Positions 1-8,652 of a DNA stretch of 64,000 bases are shown one piece after another. This DNA is from Bacillota bacterium. GTDB taxonomy: Bacteria > Bacillota > Sulfobacillia > JAJYWN01. Both the position numbers and the translations under genes were made by a program. Each line of letters begins with the position of its first letter. Within the stretch, counting starts at the first letter, position 1. Where the stretch lies: the NCBI GenBank assembly GCA_021791495.1, contig JAJYWN010000005.1, forward strand, positions 39,366 to 103,365, written 5' to 3'. The notes beneath the pieces were generated by a model. The model ran no database searches. It was not told the DNA's origin and was given only the letters and a program-made list of their open reading frames with translations.

Positions 1-17
1 GGCGTTGCCGGCGCGGC

Positions 18-64
18 GGGGGGGGGGCCGGGGGGGGGGGGGGGGGGGGGCGGGGGGGGGGGGG
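18..64. repeat. G-homopolymer-rich low-complexity tract
   Basis: Runs of G up to 20 nt interrupted by single C residues at the very start of the window. Confidence 0.9.
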
Positions 65-168
65 CGGGCGCGGCGCGGCGACGGCCACGGTGACGAACAC
101 CGGAGGGCGACTTCGGCAAGGAACGGGCCCGCCGTTGCCGAACTCTACCGGCGAGGTGACGTGGAGAT

Positions 169-1587
169 ATGCCGGACCCCATCTTAGTAGTGGACTACAG
201 CCCGAGCTGGCCAGCCGCTTTTGAGGCCCTCCGGAGCCGGGCGGCGCGGGCCCTGGGTGACTTGGCGCTGGCCATCGTGCACGTGGGCAGCACGTCGGTG
301 CCGGGGCTGGCCGCCAAACCTGTCATCGATCTGGAAGTAGTGGTGAAAAGCCGGGATGATGTGCCGGCAGCCATCCGTCAGCTGGCTACTTTGGGGTACG
401 TTCACGAAGGGGATCAGGGAATTCCGGGACGCGAATCGTTCCGCTGGCCGGCGGGCGAACCGCGCCATCACCTGTACCTCGAAGCCGCCGGGGCACCGCC
501 GCTCCGCCGGCACCTTGCTTTCCGGGATTACCTCCGGACCCACCCGGAGACCGCGGCGGAGTATGACCGGCTGAAGAGAGGCCTGGCCCGGCAGTTTGAG
601 CACGACCGGTCGGCCTACACGGACGCCAAGACCGAGTTCGTCACCAAGGTCCTGGGCGTGGCCGAAGCTGAGGCCGGACAGGCTTCGCGGGCCACTGAAC
701 ATGCCATCCAGGGCCTCGCCCGGGGATTCACCGGACGCCTGGGAGTCTGGGCTCACCACCTGGAGAGTGGCCAGGAACTGACGATCGGCGCCGACGCTTC
801 CTTCGATACAGCCAGCGTCATCAAGCTGGCAGTAATGTACGAGGTGTTCCGCCAGGTCGAGGCGGGCGCCATCAGTCTGGATGATCCCATGGTGCTGGAC
901 CGCGGGAACATGGTCCCGGGGTCCGGCATTCTGAAAGACCTGGATGAGGGCCACCGACTGTCGCTCCGTGAAGCCCTCACCCTGATGCTGGTGGTCAGCG
1001 ATAACTCCGCCACCAACCTGTGCATCGACCGGGTAGGCGGATGGGATGTGGTAAACGCCTCCATGGACACGCTGGGGTTAGCCCGAACGAGGCTGCATAA
1101 GAAGGTCTTCCTGCCCAGTCCCAAGGCTTCGGGCCCGGGCTTGGGGGCCACCACCCCGCGTGAGATGGGTTCGCTGCTCCTGCGCATCGCCCAGCACGAG
1201 GTCCTCACGCCCGCCTCCTGTGACCAGGCCTTGACTATCCTGGGGCGGCAACAATTCAAGGACATGTTAGCGCGGGACATCGATGAGTGGACGCGGCCTG
1301 ACCCAGGGCCGGACGCCGCTTCCCGCACTGCAAACGCCGACACCGCTGCGTCCAGCATCGCCGCCAGTGCGACCTTCATCCCGCGGCCCTACCGGCTGGC
1401 GAACAAAGGCGGTTGGGTCAAGGGGGTGCGTAACGAGGTCGGCCTGTTCACCACGCCCCGCGGCCGGTACGTGATCTCGGTCTTCACCAACGATTCGCAA
1501 GACCCGCGCTTCAACCCTACGAACGAGGGCGTGCTTCTGGTGGGCCGTGTCTCTCGGCTGGTGTACGATCTCTGGGGGAGGGTCTAG
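169..1587 (+). CDS. GrpB (UPF0157) domain fused to class A beta-lactamase-like serine hydrolase
   Basis: N-terminal GrpB-like sequence (IVHVGSTSVPGLAAKPVIDLEVVV...FRDYLRTHPETAAEYDRLK); C-terminal half has SxxK (TASVIKL), SDN (VSDNSATN) and a KGG motif (LANKGGWVKG). Confidence 0.85.
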   Translation: MPDPILVVDYSPSWPAAFEALRSRAARALGDLALAIVHVGSTSVPGLAAKPVIDLEVVVKSRDDVPAAIRQLATLGYVHEGDQGIPGRESFRWPAGEPRHHLYLEAAGAPPLRRHLAFRDYLRTHPETAAEYDRLKRGLARQFEHDRSAYTDAKTEFVTKVLGVAEAEAGQASRATEHAIQGLARGFTGRLGVWAHHLESGQELTIGADASFDTASVIKLAVMYEVFRQVEAGAISLDDPMVLDRGNMVPGSGILKDLDEGHRLSLREALTLMLVVSDNSATNLCIDRVGGWDVVNASMDTLGLARTRLHKKVFLPSPKASGPGLGATTPREMGSLLLRIAQHEVLTPASCDQALTILGRQQFKDMLARDIDEWTRPDPGPDAASRTANADTAASSIAASATFIPRPYRLANKGGWVKGVRNEVGLFTTPRGRYVISVFTNDSQDPRFNPTNEGVLLVGRVSRLVYDLWGRV

Positions 1588-1588
1588 G

Positions 1589-2206
1589 ATGGTTGAGCCT
1601 TCAGCGGATCACCGGTTGCCGCCCGGCCAAGGCGGACGGGCTGTTCTGGTCCGCCCTACTCTCCTTGAAGACGCCGCGGCCGTCGCTGGTCTCTTGAACA
1701 AGCTGGCCGAGAAGGCCCACGCCGACCACCCGGTTACGACCGCCCGCGTCGAGACCTACCTCCGGCATTGCGAGAGCCACACCGACATGTACGTCAATTA
1801 CGTGGCCGAAACGGCGGCCAGTGCCGACGAAGATGGCATCGCCCGCGGGGACGGCACCGGTGGCGGGGACGGCATTCTTGGTGGCTCCCGCCACGGAGCC
1901 GACGCCGCCGCCATCCGATTAACCGTAATAGGTTTCCTGTCGGCGGTCTTCTACGAGACACCCTTTCATGACAAGGGCACGTGCCTCATCAACGAGCTCA
2001 TCGTGGACGCCGACCGGCGGGGTGCCGGGGTGGGCCGCGCCTTGGTCGAAACGGCCAAGGCGGAGGCCCGGCGCCGCGGGATGGACGAGATCGAGGTCGG
2101 GACAGAGAAAACAAACCTCGCCGCCCAGCGCTTCTACCAGCGCGTGGGATTCGACGAGGAGTTCGTCCTGCTGAGCCAGGACTTCCACAAGCAAGAAGAG
2201 CCCTAA
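1589..2206 (+). CDS. GNAT family N-acetyltransferase
   Basis: INELIVDADRRGAGVGRALVETAKAEARRRG ... NLAAQRFYQRVGF acetyl-CoA-binding pattern; ATG at 1589 directly after the preceding stop. Confidence 0.85.
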   Translation: MVEPSADHRLPPGQGGRAVLVRPTLLEDAAAVAGLLNKLAEKAHADHPVTTARVETYLRHCESHTDMYVNYVAETAASADEDGIARGDGTGGGDGILGGSRHGADAAAIRLTVIGFLSAVFYETPFHDKGTCLINELIVDADRRGAGVGRALVETAKAEARRRGMDEIEVGTEKTNLAAQRFYQRVGFDEEFVLLSQDFHKQEEP

Positions 2207-2916
2207 GCCAAGGCTTCCCGCACCGCCGCCAGAGCCAGGCATTGAGTGGGGTCCACCACCGGGACCGAGAGGTCGCCGTTCTTCAAGACGATAGGGACCT
2301 CCGTGCACCCACCGATGACCGCCCCGGCGCCCCTGGTGACCAGGCGCTCTCCCACTTCCAGCATGATGTTGTGGGGTCCCTCGTACCGGCCGGCCTTGAC
2401 GTCATAGATGGCACTCATGACCATCTGGGCGTCCCGGTCGTCCGGAATCAGGACCTCGATGCCGTAAGACCGGAACGCGGCCTCGTAAAGGCCCACCTTA
2501 TACGTCCCGGTGCTGGCCAGGAGGCCCACGGTCCGCACGCCCGGATGCTTTTCCACCACGTACCTGGCGGTTTCCTCCATGATGTGGAGGATGGGGATGG
2601 AGACCGCCTTGGCCACACGGTCGCGGAAGTAATGGGCGGTGTTGCAGGGGATGACGATGAGATCCGCCCCAGCCCGCTCCAACACCTGAGCGCCCTGGAT
2701 CATCAGCGTCGTGGGGTCTTCCCCCTGGCCGAAGATGTGGGCGGTCCGGTCGGGGATGGCCGGGTTGTTGTCGATGACGATGCGCAGGTGCTCCTGGTCT
2801 TTGGTGGCCGGGGTCGCCTTGATGATCTTCAGAAACAAGTCGGCAGTGGCCTCCGGGCCCATGCCGCCCAAGATACCCACGGTCTTGCGCTTCTTTGTGG
2901 AGTTGTTTTCTATCAT
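2203..2916 (-). CDS. Aspartate/glutamate racemase family protein
   Basis: MIENNSTKKRKTVGILGGMGPEATADLF...IPCNTAHYF...GCTEVP motifs. Confidence 0.9.
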   Translation of the reverse strand: MIENNSTKKRKTVGILGGMGPEATADLFLKIIKATPATKDQEHLRIVIDNNPAIPDRTAHIFGQGEDPTTLMIQGAQVLERAGADLIVIPCNTAHYFRDRVAKAVSIPILHIMEETARYVVEKHPGVRTVGLLASTGTYKVGLYEAAFRSYGIEVLIPDDRDAQMVMSAIYDVKAGRYEGPHNIMLEVGERLVTRGAGAVIGGCTEVPIVLKNGDLSVPVVDPTQCLALAAVREALA

Positions 2917-2964
2917 GATGGTGGGCCTCCGGTGTCTGGTTCTACGACCTGGCCGGTCACCCGG

Positions 2965-5796
2965 CTATTCGCCGGCCGCCAACGCCTCGGCGCATTTCCG
3001 GCACAGGGTCGGGTGCTGGGCCGAGTGGCCAACAGTCTCCGAATACGTCCAGCAACGCTCGCACTTGACTCCTGACGCCCTGGTCACCCCGACGGCCAGG
3101 CCGGATATGGTCTCACTGCGCAGGCTTTGCAGCAGGTCGGCCGGAAGCGAGTCCGCCAGATGAACGTGGGACACGATGAAAATCTCCGGCAACGCCTCCG
3201 CGTACTGTGTCACGAGCCCCTTCAACTCCTCCGGGACCACCAGATACACGTCGGCTTCCAGGGATGTCCCGATTTTCTTGTCGCCGCGGGCCAACTCCAG
3301 CGCCTTCAGCACCTCTCCGCGGACATCGAGTAGCTTTGCCCAGCGGCCCTCGAGTTCTTCATTGCGCCACTCGGGGTCCGCTTCGGGCCACAAGGCCGTC
3401 TGCACGGTGTCGGCCGTCCCATTGACCCCATCCGGTGCAGCCTCCGCCCCCCGCCGCCCCGGAACCATCCCCCAGATCTCCTCGGAGGTGAAGGTGAGTA
3501 CGGGCGAGATGACGCGCACCAGCGCTTGGAGGACCTCATAGAGCACCGTCTGGGCCGCCCGCCGCCTGGCCGACTTGGCCGGCGAGGTGTAGAGACGGTC
3601 CTTCAGCACGTCCAGATAGAAGTTGCTCATGTCCGTGACACAGAAGGTGTGGACATCGTGGTATACGAGATGGAAGTCATAGTTATCGTAGGCCTGGCCG
3701 CACCGCTCGATGAGCCCGGCCAACCGTCCCAGCGCCCAACGGTCCAGTTCCTCCATCTGGCTCACCGGCACGCTGTCGGTCCCGGGGTCGAAGTCGTACA
3801 GGTTCCCCAGCAGATACCGGGCGGTGTTCCTGATCTTCCGATATATCTCGGCCAACTGCTTCAGGATATCGTCGGACAACCGGATGTCGGCCTTGTAGTC
3901 CGACGAACTCACCCAGAGCCGCAGGATATCGGCGCCGTACTGCTTGATGACCTTCTCCGGGAAGATCACGTTGCCCAAGGACTTGGACATCTTCCGCCCT
4001 TCCCCATCCACCACGAACCCGTGGGTCAGGCATGCCTTATAGGGCGAGCCCCCCAGCGCCGCCACGCCCGTCAAGAGCGACGACTGGAACCATCCGCGGT
4101 GCTGGTCGCTGCCTTCGAGGTAAAGGTCGGAAGGCCAGGTCAGTTCGGGCCGGCTCCGTAGCACCGCCGCGTGGGTGCTCCCAGAATCGAACCAGACGTC
4201 CATGATGTCTTTCTCTTTCCGGAATTCGGTGTGGCCGCAGTGCGGGCACTTGAAACCGGATGGCAGGATTTCCGCCGCTTCCTTCCGCCACCAGGCATCC
4301 GAACCTTCCTTCCCGAACAGCCCGGCCACGGCCTCGATGCTTTCCGGCGTGATGACCGGCTCCCCGCAGTCCAAGCAGTAGAAAACGGGGATGGGCACGC
4401 CCCAGACCCTCTGGCGCGAGATGCACCAGTCGGCCCGGTCACGTACCATGTTCGCGATTCGCTCCTCGCCCCAGGTCGGGATCCACTGGACTTTCTCGAT
4501 GGCCTCCAGCGCCGCCTGACGGAACCCTTCCACCGAGGCGAACCACTGGGTCGTGGCCCGGAAGATGACCGGGCTCTTACACCGCCAGCAATGGGCGTAC
4601 TGATGCTGGATGAAGGCCAGCTTCAGCAGATTCCCCGACTCGTCCAAAGCCTTAGCGATGACCTTATTGCCGTCCTCGTAGAAGATACCGGCGAAGGGCC
4701 CGGCTTCGTCGGTGAACCGGCCCTTGTCGTCTATGGGGGTGATGATGGGCAGGCCGTACTGCACCCCGGTCGCGAAGTCTTCCTGTCCGTGTCCGGGTGC
4801 CGTGTGGACACACCCGGTGCCGTCCTCGGCGGTTACATAATCGCCCAATACCACCAGGGAATCGCGGTCGAAGATGGGCGCCAGGGCGTGCAATGGGTGG
4901 CGGCAGACCACACCCTGGAGATCGCTGCCCTTCCACTGCCCCACCACCGCCTGGGCCGTTAGACTCAGGTCGCGCAGGACCGTCGGGGCCAGTTCGGCCG
5001 CCATCAAGAGATTGCCCTTCTCGGTCTTCACCAGCTGGTAGGCGAACTCCGGGTTCAGGGCGATGCCGGTGTTCCCCGGCATGGTCCAGGGCGTGGTGGT
5101 CCAGATGAGAACGTAGGTGTCCTGCTCTGGAAGCTTGCCGCGCCCGTCCCTAACGGGGAAACGCACATAGATGGACGGCGAGCGTACGTCGCTATACTCG
5201 ATCTCCGCTTCGGCCAGAGCTGTCTCGCAGGACGGGCACCAATAGACAGCCTTCTTCCCCCGGTAGATGAACCCGCGCCGGGCCATCTCGCCGAAGATGC
5301 GGATCTCCGTGGCCTCGAACTCGGGCTTCAGGGTCATGTAAGGGTTTTCCCAGTCTCCGCGTACGCCAAGGCGACGGAACTCCTCGCGCTGGATATCCCG
5401 GTATTTCAGGGCGTAGTCCCGGCACTGCTGGCGGAGGGTCAGGGGGTCCACTTTCGAGCGGTCGATCCCGAGGATCTTGATCGCGGCGTGCTCAATGGGC
5501 AGACCGTGGGTATCCCACCCCGGCACGTACGGAGTATCGAAGCCTCGTAACGTCTTGTATTTATTGACGATATCCTTCAGGACCTTATTCAGCGCCGTCC
5601 CCATATGGATGTCACCATTGGCATAGGGCGGTCCATCATGAAGGATGAACTTCGACGCCCCCTGACGCGAGGCCCGCACCTTCTCGTAGATGCGCATCTC
5701 CTCCCACGCCTTCAGCATGGGCGGTTCTCTCTCCGGCAGGTTCGCCCGCATCGGAAAATCGGTGCGGGGCAGGTTCAAGGTGTCTCCGTAGCTCAA
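2965..5796 (-). CDS. ileS: Isoleucyl-tRNA synthetase
   Basis: 943 aa; HDGPPYANGDIHMGTALNK, GWDTHGLPIE, KMSKSLGN and C-terminal Cys zinc motif. Confidence 0.98.
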   Translation of the reverse strand: MSYGDTLNLPRTDFPMRANLPEREPPMLKAWEEMRIYEKVRASRQGASKFILHDGPPYANGDIHMGTALNKVLKDIVNKYKTLRGFDTPYVPGWDTHGLPIEHAAIKILGIDRSKVDPLTLRQQCRDYALKYRDIQREEFRRLGVRGDWENPYMTLKPEFEATEIRIFGEMARRGFIYRGKKAVYWCPSCETALAEAEIEYSDVRSPSIYVRFPVRDGRGKLPEQDTYVLIWTTTPWTMPGNTGIALNPEFAYQLVKTEKGNLLMAAELAPTVLRDLSLTAQAVVGQWKGSDLQGVVCRHPLHALAPIFDRDSLVVLGDYVTAEDGTGCVHTAPGHGQEDFATGVQYGLPIITPIDDKGRFTDEAGPFAGIFYEDGNKVIAKALDESGNLLKLAFIQHQYAHCWRCKSPVIFRATTQWFASVEGFRQAALEAIEKVQWIPTWGEERIANMVRDRADWCISRQRVWGVPIPVFYCLDCGEPVITPESIEAVAGLFGKEGSDAWWRKEAAEILPSGFKCPHCGHTEFRKEKDIMDVWFDSGSTHAAVLRSRPELTWPSDLYLEGSDQHRGWFQSSLLTGVAALGGSPYKACLTHGFVVDGEGRKMSKSLGNVIFPEKVIKQYGADILRLWVSSSDYKADIRLSDDILKQLAEIYRKIRNTARYLLGNLYDFDPGTDSVPVSQMEELDRWALGRLAGLIERCGQAYDNYDFHLVYHDVHTFCVTDMSNFYLDVLKDRLYTSPAKSARRRAAQTVLYEVLQALVRVISPVLTFTSEEIWGMVPGRRGAEAAPDGVNGTADTVQTALWPEADPEWRNEELEGRWAKLLDVRGEVLKALELARGDKKIGTSLEADVYLVVPEELKGLVTQYAEALPEIFIVSHVHLADSLPADLLQSLRSETISGLAVGVTRASGVKCERCWTYSETVGHSAQHPTLCRKCAEALAAGE

Positions 5797-6158
5797 CGTT
5801 CTCCCTCCGACAGGAGCCGCGCCGCCACTTGGGGCGGCTCCAGACCTTCGATGAGGACGGTCTTATGGCGCCCAGTCTCCCCTGACAGGAGCCGCACCGC
5901 GCCACGCCCGATCCCCAGTTTCCCCGCTAGATACAAGACGAGGGCCCGATTGGCCTCGCCCTCAACCGGAGGCGCTGTTAGCTTCACTTTCAGCTCCCCC
6001 GCTTCCACTCCCGCCACCTGGTTACGAGACGAGCGTGGTTGGACTCTTAGCTTTATCACCGTGCCGTCCCGGTAGGCGGCGAAAGGCGATTGGCTGCTAT
6101 TCGTCGCCCTGCGCCCCCAGGCCTTCGTCGGAGGCACTGTCGCCGCCCCCGGCCTCAC
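5793..6158 (-). CDS. DUF167 / UPF0235 (YggU-like) protein; start uncertain
   Basis: IKLRVQPRSSRNQVAGVEAGELKVKLTAPPVEGEANRALVLYLA...; overlaps the ileS start. GTG start at 6158 overlaps divIVA; no better start seen. Confidence 0.8.
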   Translation of the reverse strand: MRPGAATVPPTKAWGRRATNSSQSPFAAYRDGTVIKLRVQPRSSRNQVAGVEAGELKVKLTAPPVEGEANRALVLYLAGKLGIGRGAVRLLSGETGRHKTVLIEGLEPPQVAARLLSEGER

Positions 6159-6648
6159 TCGGAGCGCCGCCGGTGGGTACGCTCGGCGCGGTCTGCTCCT
6201 CTGGGAGGGTATCGTCCTCCAGGGCGTCCATCTGCGCCCGGAGCATACCCCGGAGTTTGGCCCGGAAGAGGCTGGCCTGGCGGACGGACTCCTCCAGCGC
6301 CCGCCGGCTGTCTTCCACCTTGCGCTCGGCCGAAAGGATGATCTCCTTGGCCCGCTGTTCGGCTTCCCGGACGATCAGTTCGGCCTCCCGGCGGGCGTTC
6401 TCCCTGACTTCATCGGCGGTCTTCTGAGCCACCACCATGGTCCGGTTCAAAGTATCTTCGATGTTCCGGTAGCGTTCCAACTCCTCCTGAGCCTTCTCCA
6501 ATTGCTCCTGAAGAGATGCGGTCTGCTTGATGTGGGACTCGAATTCCCGGACGACTTCGTCCAGGAAGTCATCGACCTCGGTCTCCTTGTAACCTCGGAA
6601 ACCTTTCGAGAACTCCTTATTATGAATGTCCATCGGGGTCAGGGCCAT
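6097..6648 (-). CDS. divIVA: DivIVA domain protein
   Basis: MALTPMDIHNKEFSKGFRGYKETEVDDFLDEVVREFE plus coiled coil. Confidence 0.95.
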   Translation of the reverse strand: MALTPMDIHNKEFSKGFRGYKETEVDDFLDEVVREFESHIKQTASLQEQLEKAQEELERYRNIEDTLNRTMVVAQKTADEVRENARREAELIVREAEQRAKEIILSAERKVEDSRRALEESVRQASLFRAKLRGMLRAQMDALEDDTLPEEQTAPSVPTGGAPSEAGGGDSASDEGLGAQGDE

Positions 6649-6668
6649 TTATCGCACCTCCGTTTATG

Positions 6669-6751
6669 ATGGGGGCCGACCCTCCGCCGCCCCGAACGCT
6701 CCGTCGGGCTAAGCCCGACTGCGCTGGCGGCTGCAGGACCCCGGCCCCCAT
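6669..6751. repeat. Hairpin repeat unit 1
   Basis: Terminal inverted repeat ATGGGGGCC/GGCCCCCAT; inner palindrome GTCGGGCT-A-AGCCCGAC. Confidence 0.75.
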
Positions 6752-6765
6752 ACCCCCTTGTCCTA

Positions 6766-6868
6766 ATGGGGGCCGCTTGAACTTGGCGGGGGCGGCACTC
6801 TCCGCCGCCTGAACGCGCCGCCAGGCGAAGCCTGGCTATGCCGGCGGCTACGAGTCTCCGGCCCCCGT
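6766..6868. repeat. Hairpin repeat unit 2 (tandem with unit 1)
   Basis: ATGGGGGCC...GGCCCCCGT ends; inner palindrome GCCAGGC-GAA-GCCTGGC at the same relative place as in unit 1 but with different bases. Confidence 0.75.
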
Positions 6869-6915
6869 CCCCCCTGAGACGCCGCCTCTAACGCTCCGTC
6901 GGACCGGGCCCGGGC

Positions 6916-7197
6916 TCATATCGCTCTTAAGAGGACCCACATGACCAGGCGCCTCACCAGATCCAGGAGCAGGATGGCGATGAGTGGGGTGAAGTCCAAT
7001 CCCGCCACCGTCATGGAACCGAACCTCCGGATTGGCTCGACGACCGGATCGGTGATCGAGGCCAGGAACCGGTTGATGCGGTAGAATTGCCTCCGGTATT
7101 GGTAGCTCGGCGTGAACCAGGACAGCAGCGCCCGGATGATGATCGCCCAGGTCAGTATGCTGAAGAACAGGTCTATGACGCGCGCCAGGTAAAGCAT
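6916..7197 (-). CDS. YggT family membrane protein (YlmG)
   Basis: MLYLARVIDLFFSILTWAIIIRALLSWF...RFYRINRFLASITDPVVEPIRRF. Confidence 0.9.
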   Translation of the reverse strand: MLYLARVIDLFFSILTWAIIIRALLSWFTPSYQYRRQFYRINRFLASITDPVVEPIRRFGSMTVAGLDFTPLIAILLLDLVRRLVMWVLLRAI

Positions 7198-7219
7198 ATC
7201 CCGAGTCTCCCGTAGCCTC

Positions 7220-7861
7220 CTAAGGTTTAAGGAAGTCGCTGGTAGCCGCGACTTCAGCCCGGACGTCCACCGCGATGTCCACGCCCGAGGGCGCGGCCAT
7301 GAAGATGTTGCCGCCGATACGCTGGACCGTACCGCCCAGCACGTAGAGGGCCCCGGCCAGGAAGTCCATGAGCCGTCTGGCCGTATCCCGGTCCGTCTCC
7401 TCGACGTTCACGATGACGGCCTGGCCCGAACGCAGGCTGTCCGCGATAGAGGGGGCTTCGTCGAACGAACGCGGCTCCAGGACCATGACACGGAGGGCCT
7501 TGCCGGCGGCTGTGGCGGCCGCCGCCGCGGAGTGATCCATGCGGACCACCTGAGGACGGGTCCGCACGGACATTGGCACCGGCGACACCGCCGGAGCCGA
7601 GGTGGGCACCGTCTTCGGTTGTAACGACGGGCCGTACCCGCCCGTCTGGCCCAACTGCCCGGGGCCGTAGGAGGCCGGTTCCGGGTCAGAGATGGCCGAA
7701 GTACCGCCGTAAGTCCGGCGCAGCCGGTCGCCGCGTCCCTGTGGCCTCCGCTCAGGCGCCTGGTCTTCCACGCCGGTCGTTTCTTCCTCTTCCTCGTCCA
7801 CCACGTCTTGCTCGATTCCCACGAAATTGAGGACCTTCTCGAAGAAGCCCTTCTTGGCCAC
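7220..7861 (-). CDS. sepF: Cell division protein SepF
   Basis: C-terminal MVLEPRSFDEAPSIADSLRSGQAVIVNVEETDRDTARRLMDFLAGALYVLGGTVQRIGGNIFMAAP. Confidence 0.95.
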   Translation of the reverse strand: MAKKGFFEKVLNFVGIEQDVVDEEEEETTGVEDQAPERRPQGRGDRLRRTYGGTSAISDPEPASYGPGQLGQTGGYGPSLQPKTVPTSAPAVSPVPMSVRTRPQVVRMDHSAAAAATAAGKALRVMVLEPRSFDEAPSIADSLRSGQAVIVNVEETDRDTARRLMDFLAGALYVLGGTVQRIGGNIFMAAPSGVDIAVDVRAEVAATSDFLKP

Positions 7862-7923
7862 CTTGCAACCCCTCCCCTGTCCGCCTGTCGCGGCCCGCCT
7901 GCCGGCGAAGCCCTTTGGACCTT

Positions 7924-8652
7924 TCAGACCTTCTGCTGCCTCGAACCGAAAATGGCGGTCCCCACCCTCACAAGGGTGGCCCCCTCCTCCACAGCGACAG
8001 CGAAATCGCCGCTCATTCCCATCGACAAGTGTTTCATAGACACGCCTGGAAATCCTTCGCCCGCCACCTGCCGGGCCAGAGTCGCCAAACGGCGGAACAC
8101 CGGGCGCGCCTCCTCCGGGTCGGTCACCGCCGGGGCGATGGTCATCAGACCCTGGACCTTCACAAATGGGAGACCGGTCGCACCCCTCAGTACCCCGGGC
8201 AGGTCATCCTCCTCCATTCCGGACTTGGTGGCCTCTCTGGAGATGTTCAACTGCAGCAAGACAGGCATGGCCACCCCCGCCTTCCGCCCCAGCCGGTCAA
8301 TCACTTGAAGAAGCTCCAGACTGTCCACGGAATGGATAAGAGTCACCCTGCCTATCAGGTATTTTACTTTGTTGGCCTGGAGATGTCCAATAAAATGCCA
8401 GTAGATGCCAGTCCCGGCGCCCGCCTGGACACCACGGAGAGCCACGTACTTATCCCGGAACTCCTGGGCTTTATTCTCGCCGACGTCCCGGAGGCCCAGG
8501 GAAGCCGCCAGAGCCACAGTTTCCGCCGGTAAGGTCTTGGTAACGCCCACCAAGGTTACGTCCTCCGGGCGCCGGCCGGCCCGCACGGCGGCGGCTACCA
8601 CCTTTTGCCTAACCTTCTCCAGATTCGATGCCAAATCCTCACGGGAAATCAA
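7924..8652 (-). CDS. YggS family pyridoxal-phosphate homeostasis protein (YlmE)
   Basis: AAAVRAGRRPEDVTLVGVTKTLP...YWHFIGHLQANKVKYLIG...LSMGMSGDFAVAVEEGATLVRVGTAIFG. Confidence 0.95.
   Translation of the reverse strand: MISREDLASNLEKVRQKVVAAAVRAGRRPEDVTLVGVTKTLPAETVALAASLGLRDVGENKAQEFRDKYVALRGVQAGAGTGIYWHFIGHLQANKVKYLIGRVTLIHSVDSLELLQVIDRLGRKAGVAMPVLLQLNISREATKSGMEEDDLPGVLRGATGLPFVKVQGLMTIAPAVTDPEEARPVFRRLATLARQVAGEGFPGVSMKHLSMGMSGDFAVAVEEGATLVRVGTAIFGSRQQKV

Noticed and set aside
5-187. 60-aa Gly/Arg ORF
   Set aside because: Product of the poly-G tract; no protein-like composition and overlaps the GrpB gene start.
6649-6915. T-box riboswitch for ileS upstream of divIVA
   Set aside because: No TGGNACCGCG-like T-box core or specifier-loop pattern on the minus strand; only the hairpin repeats are present.
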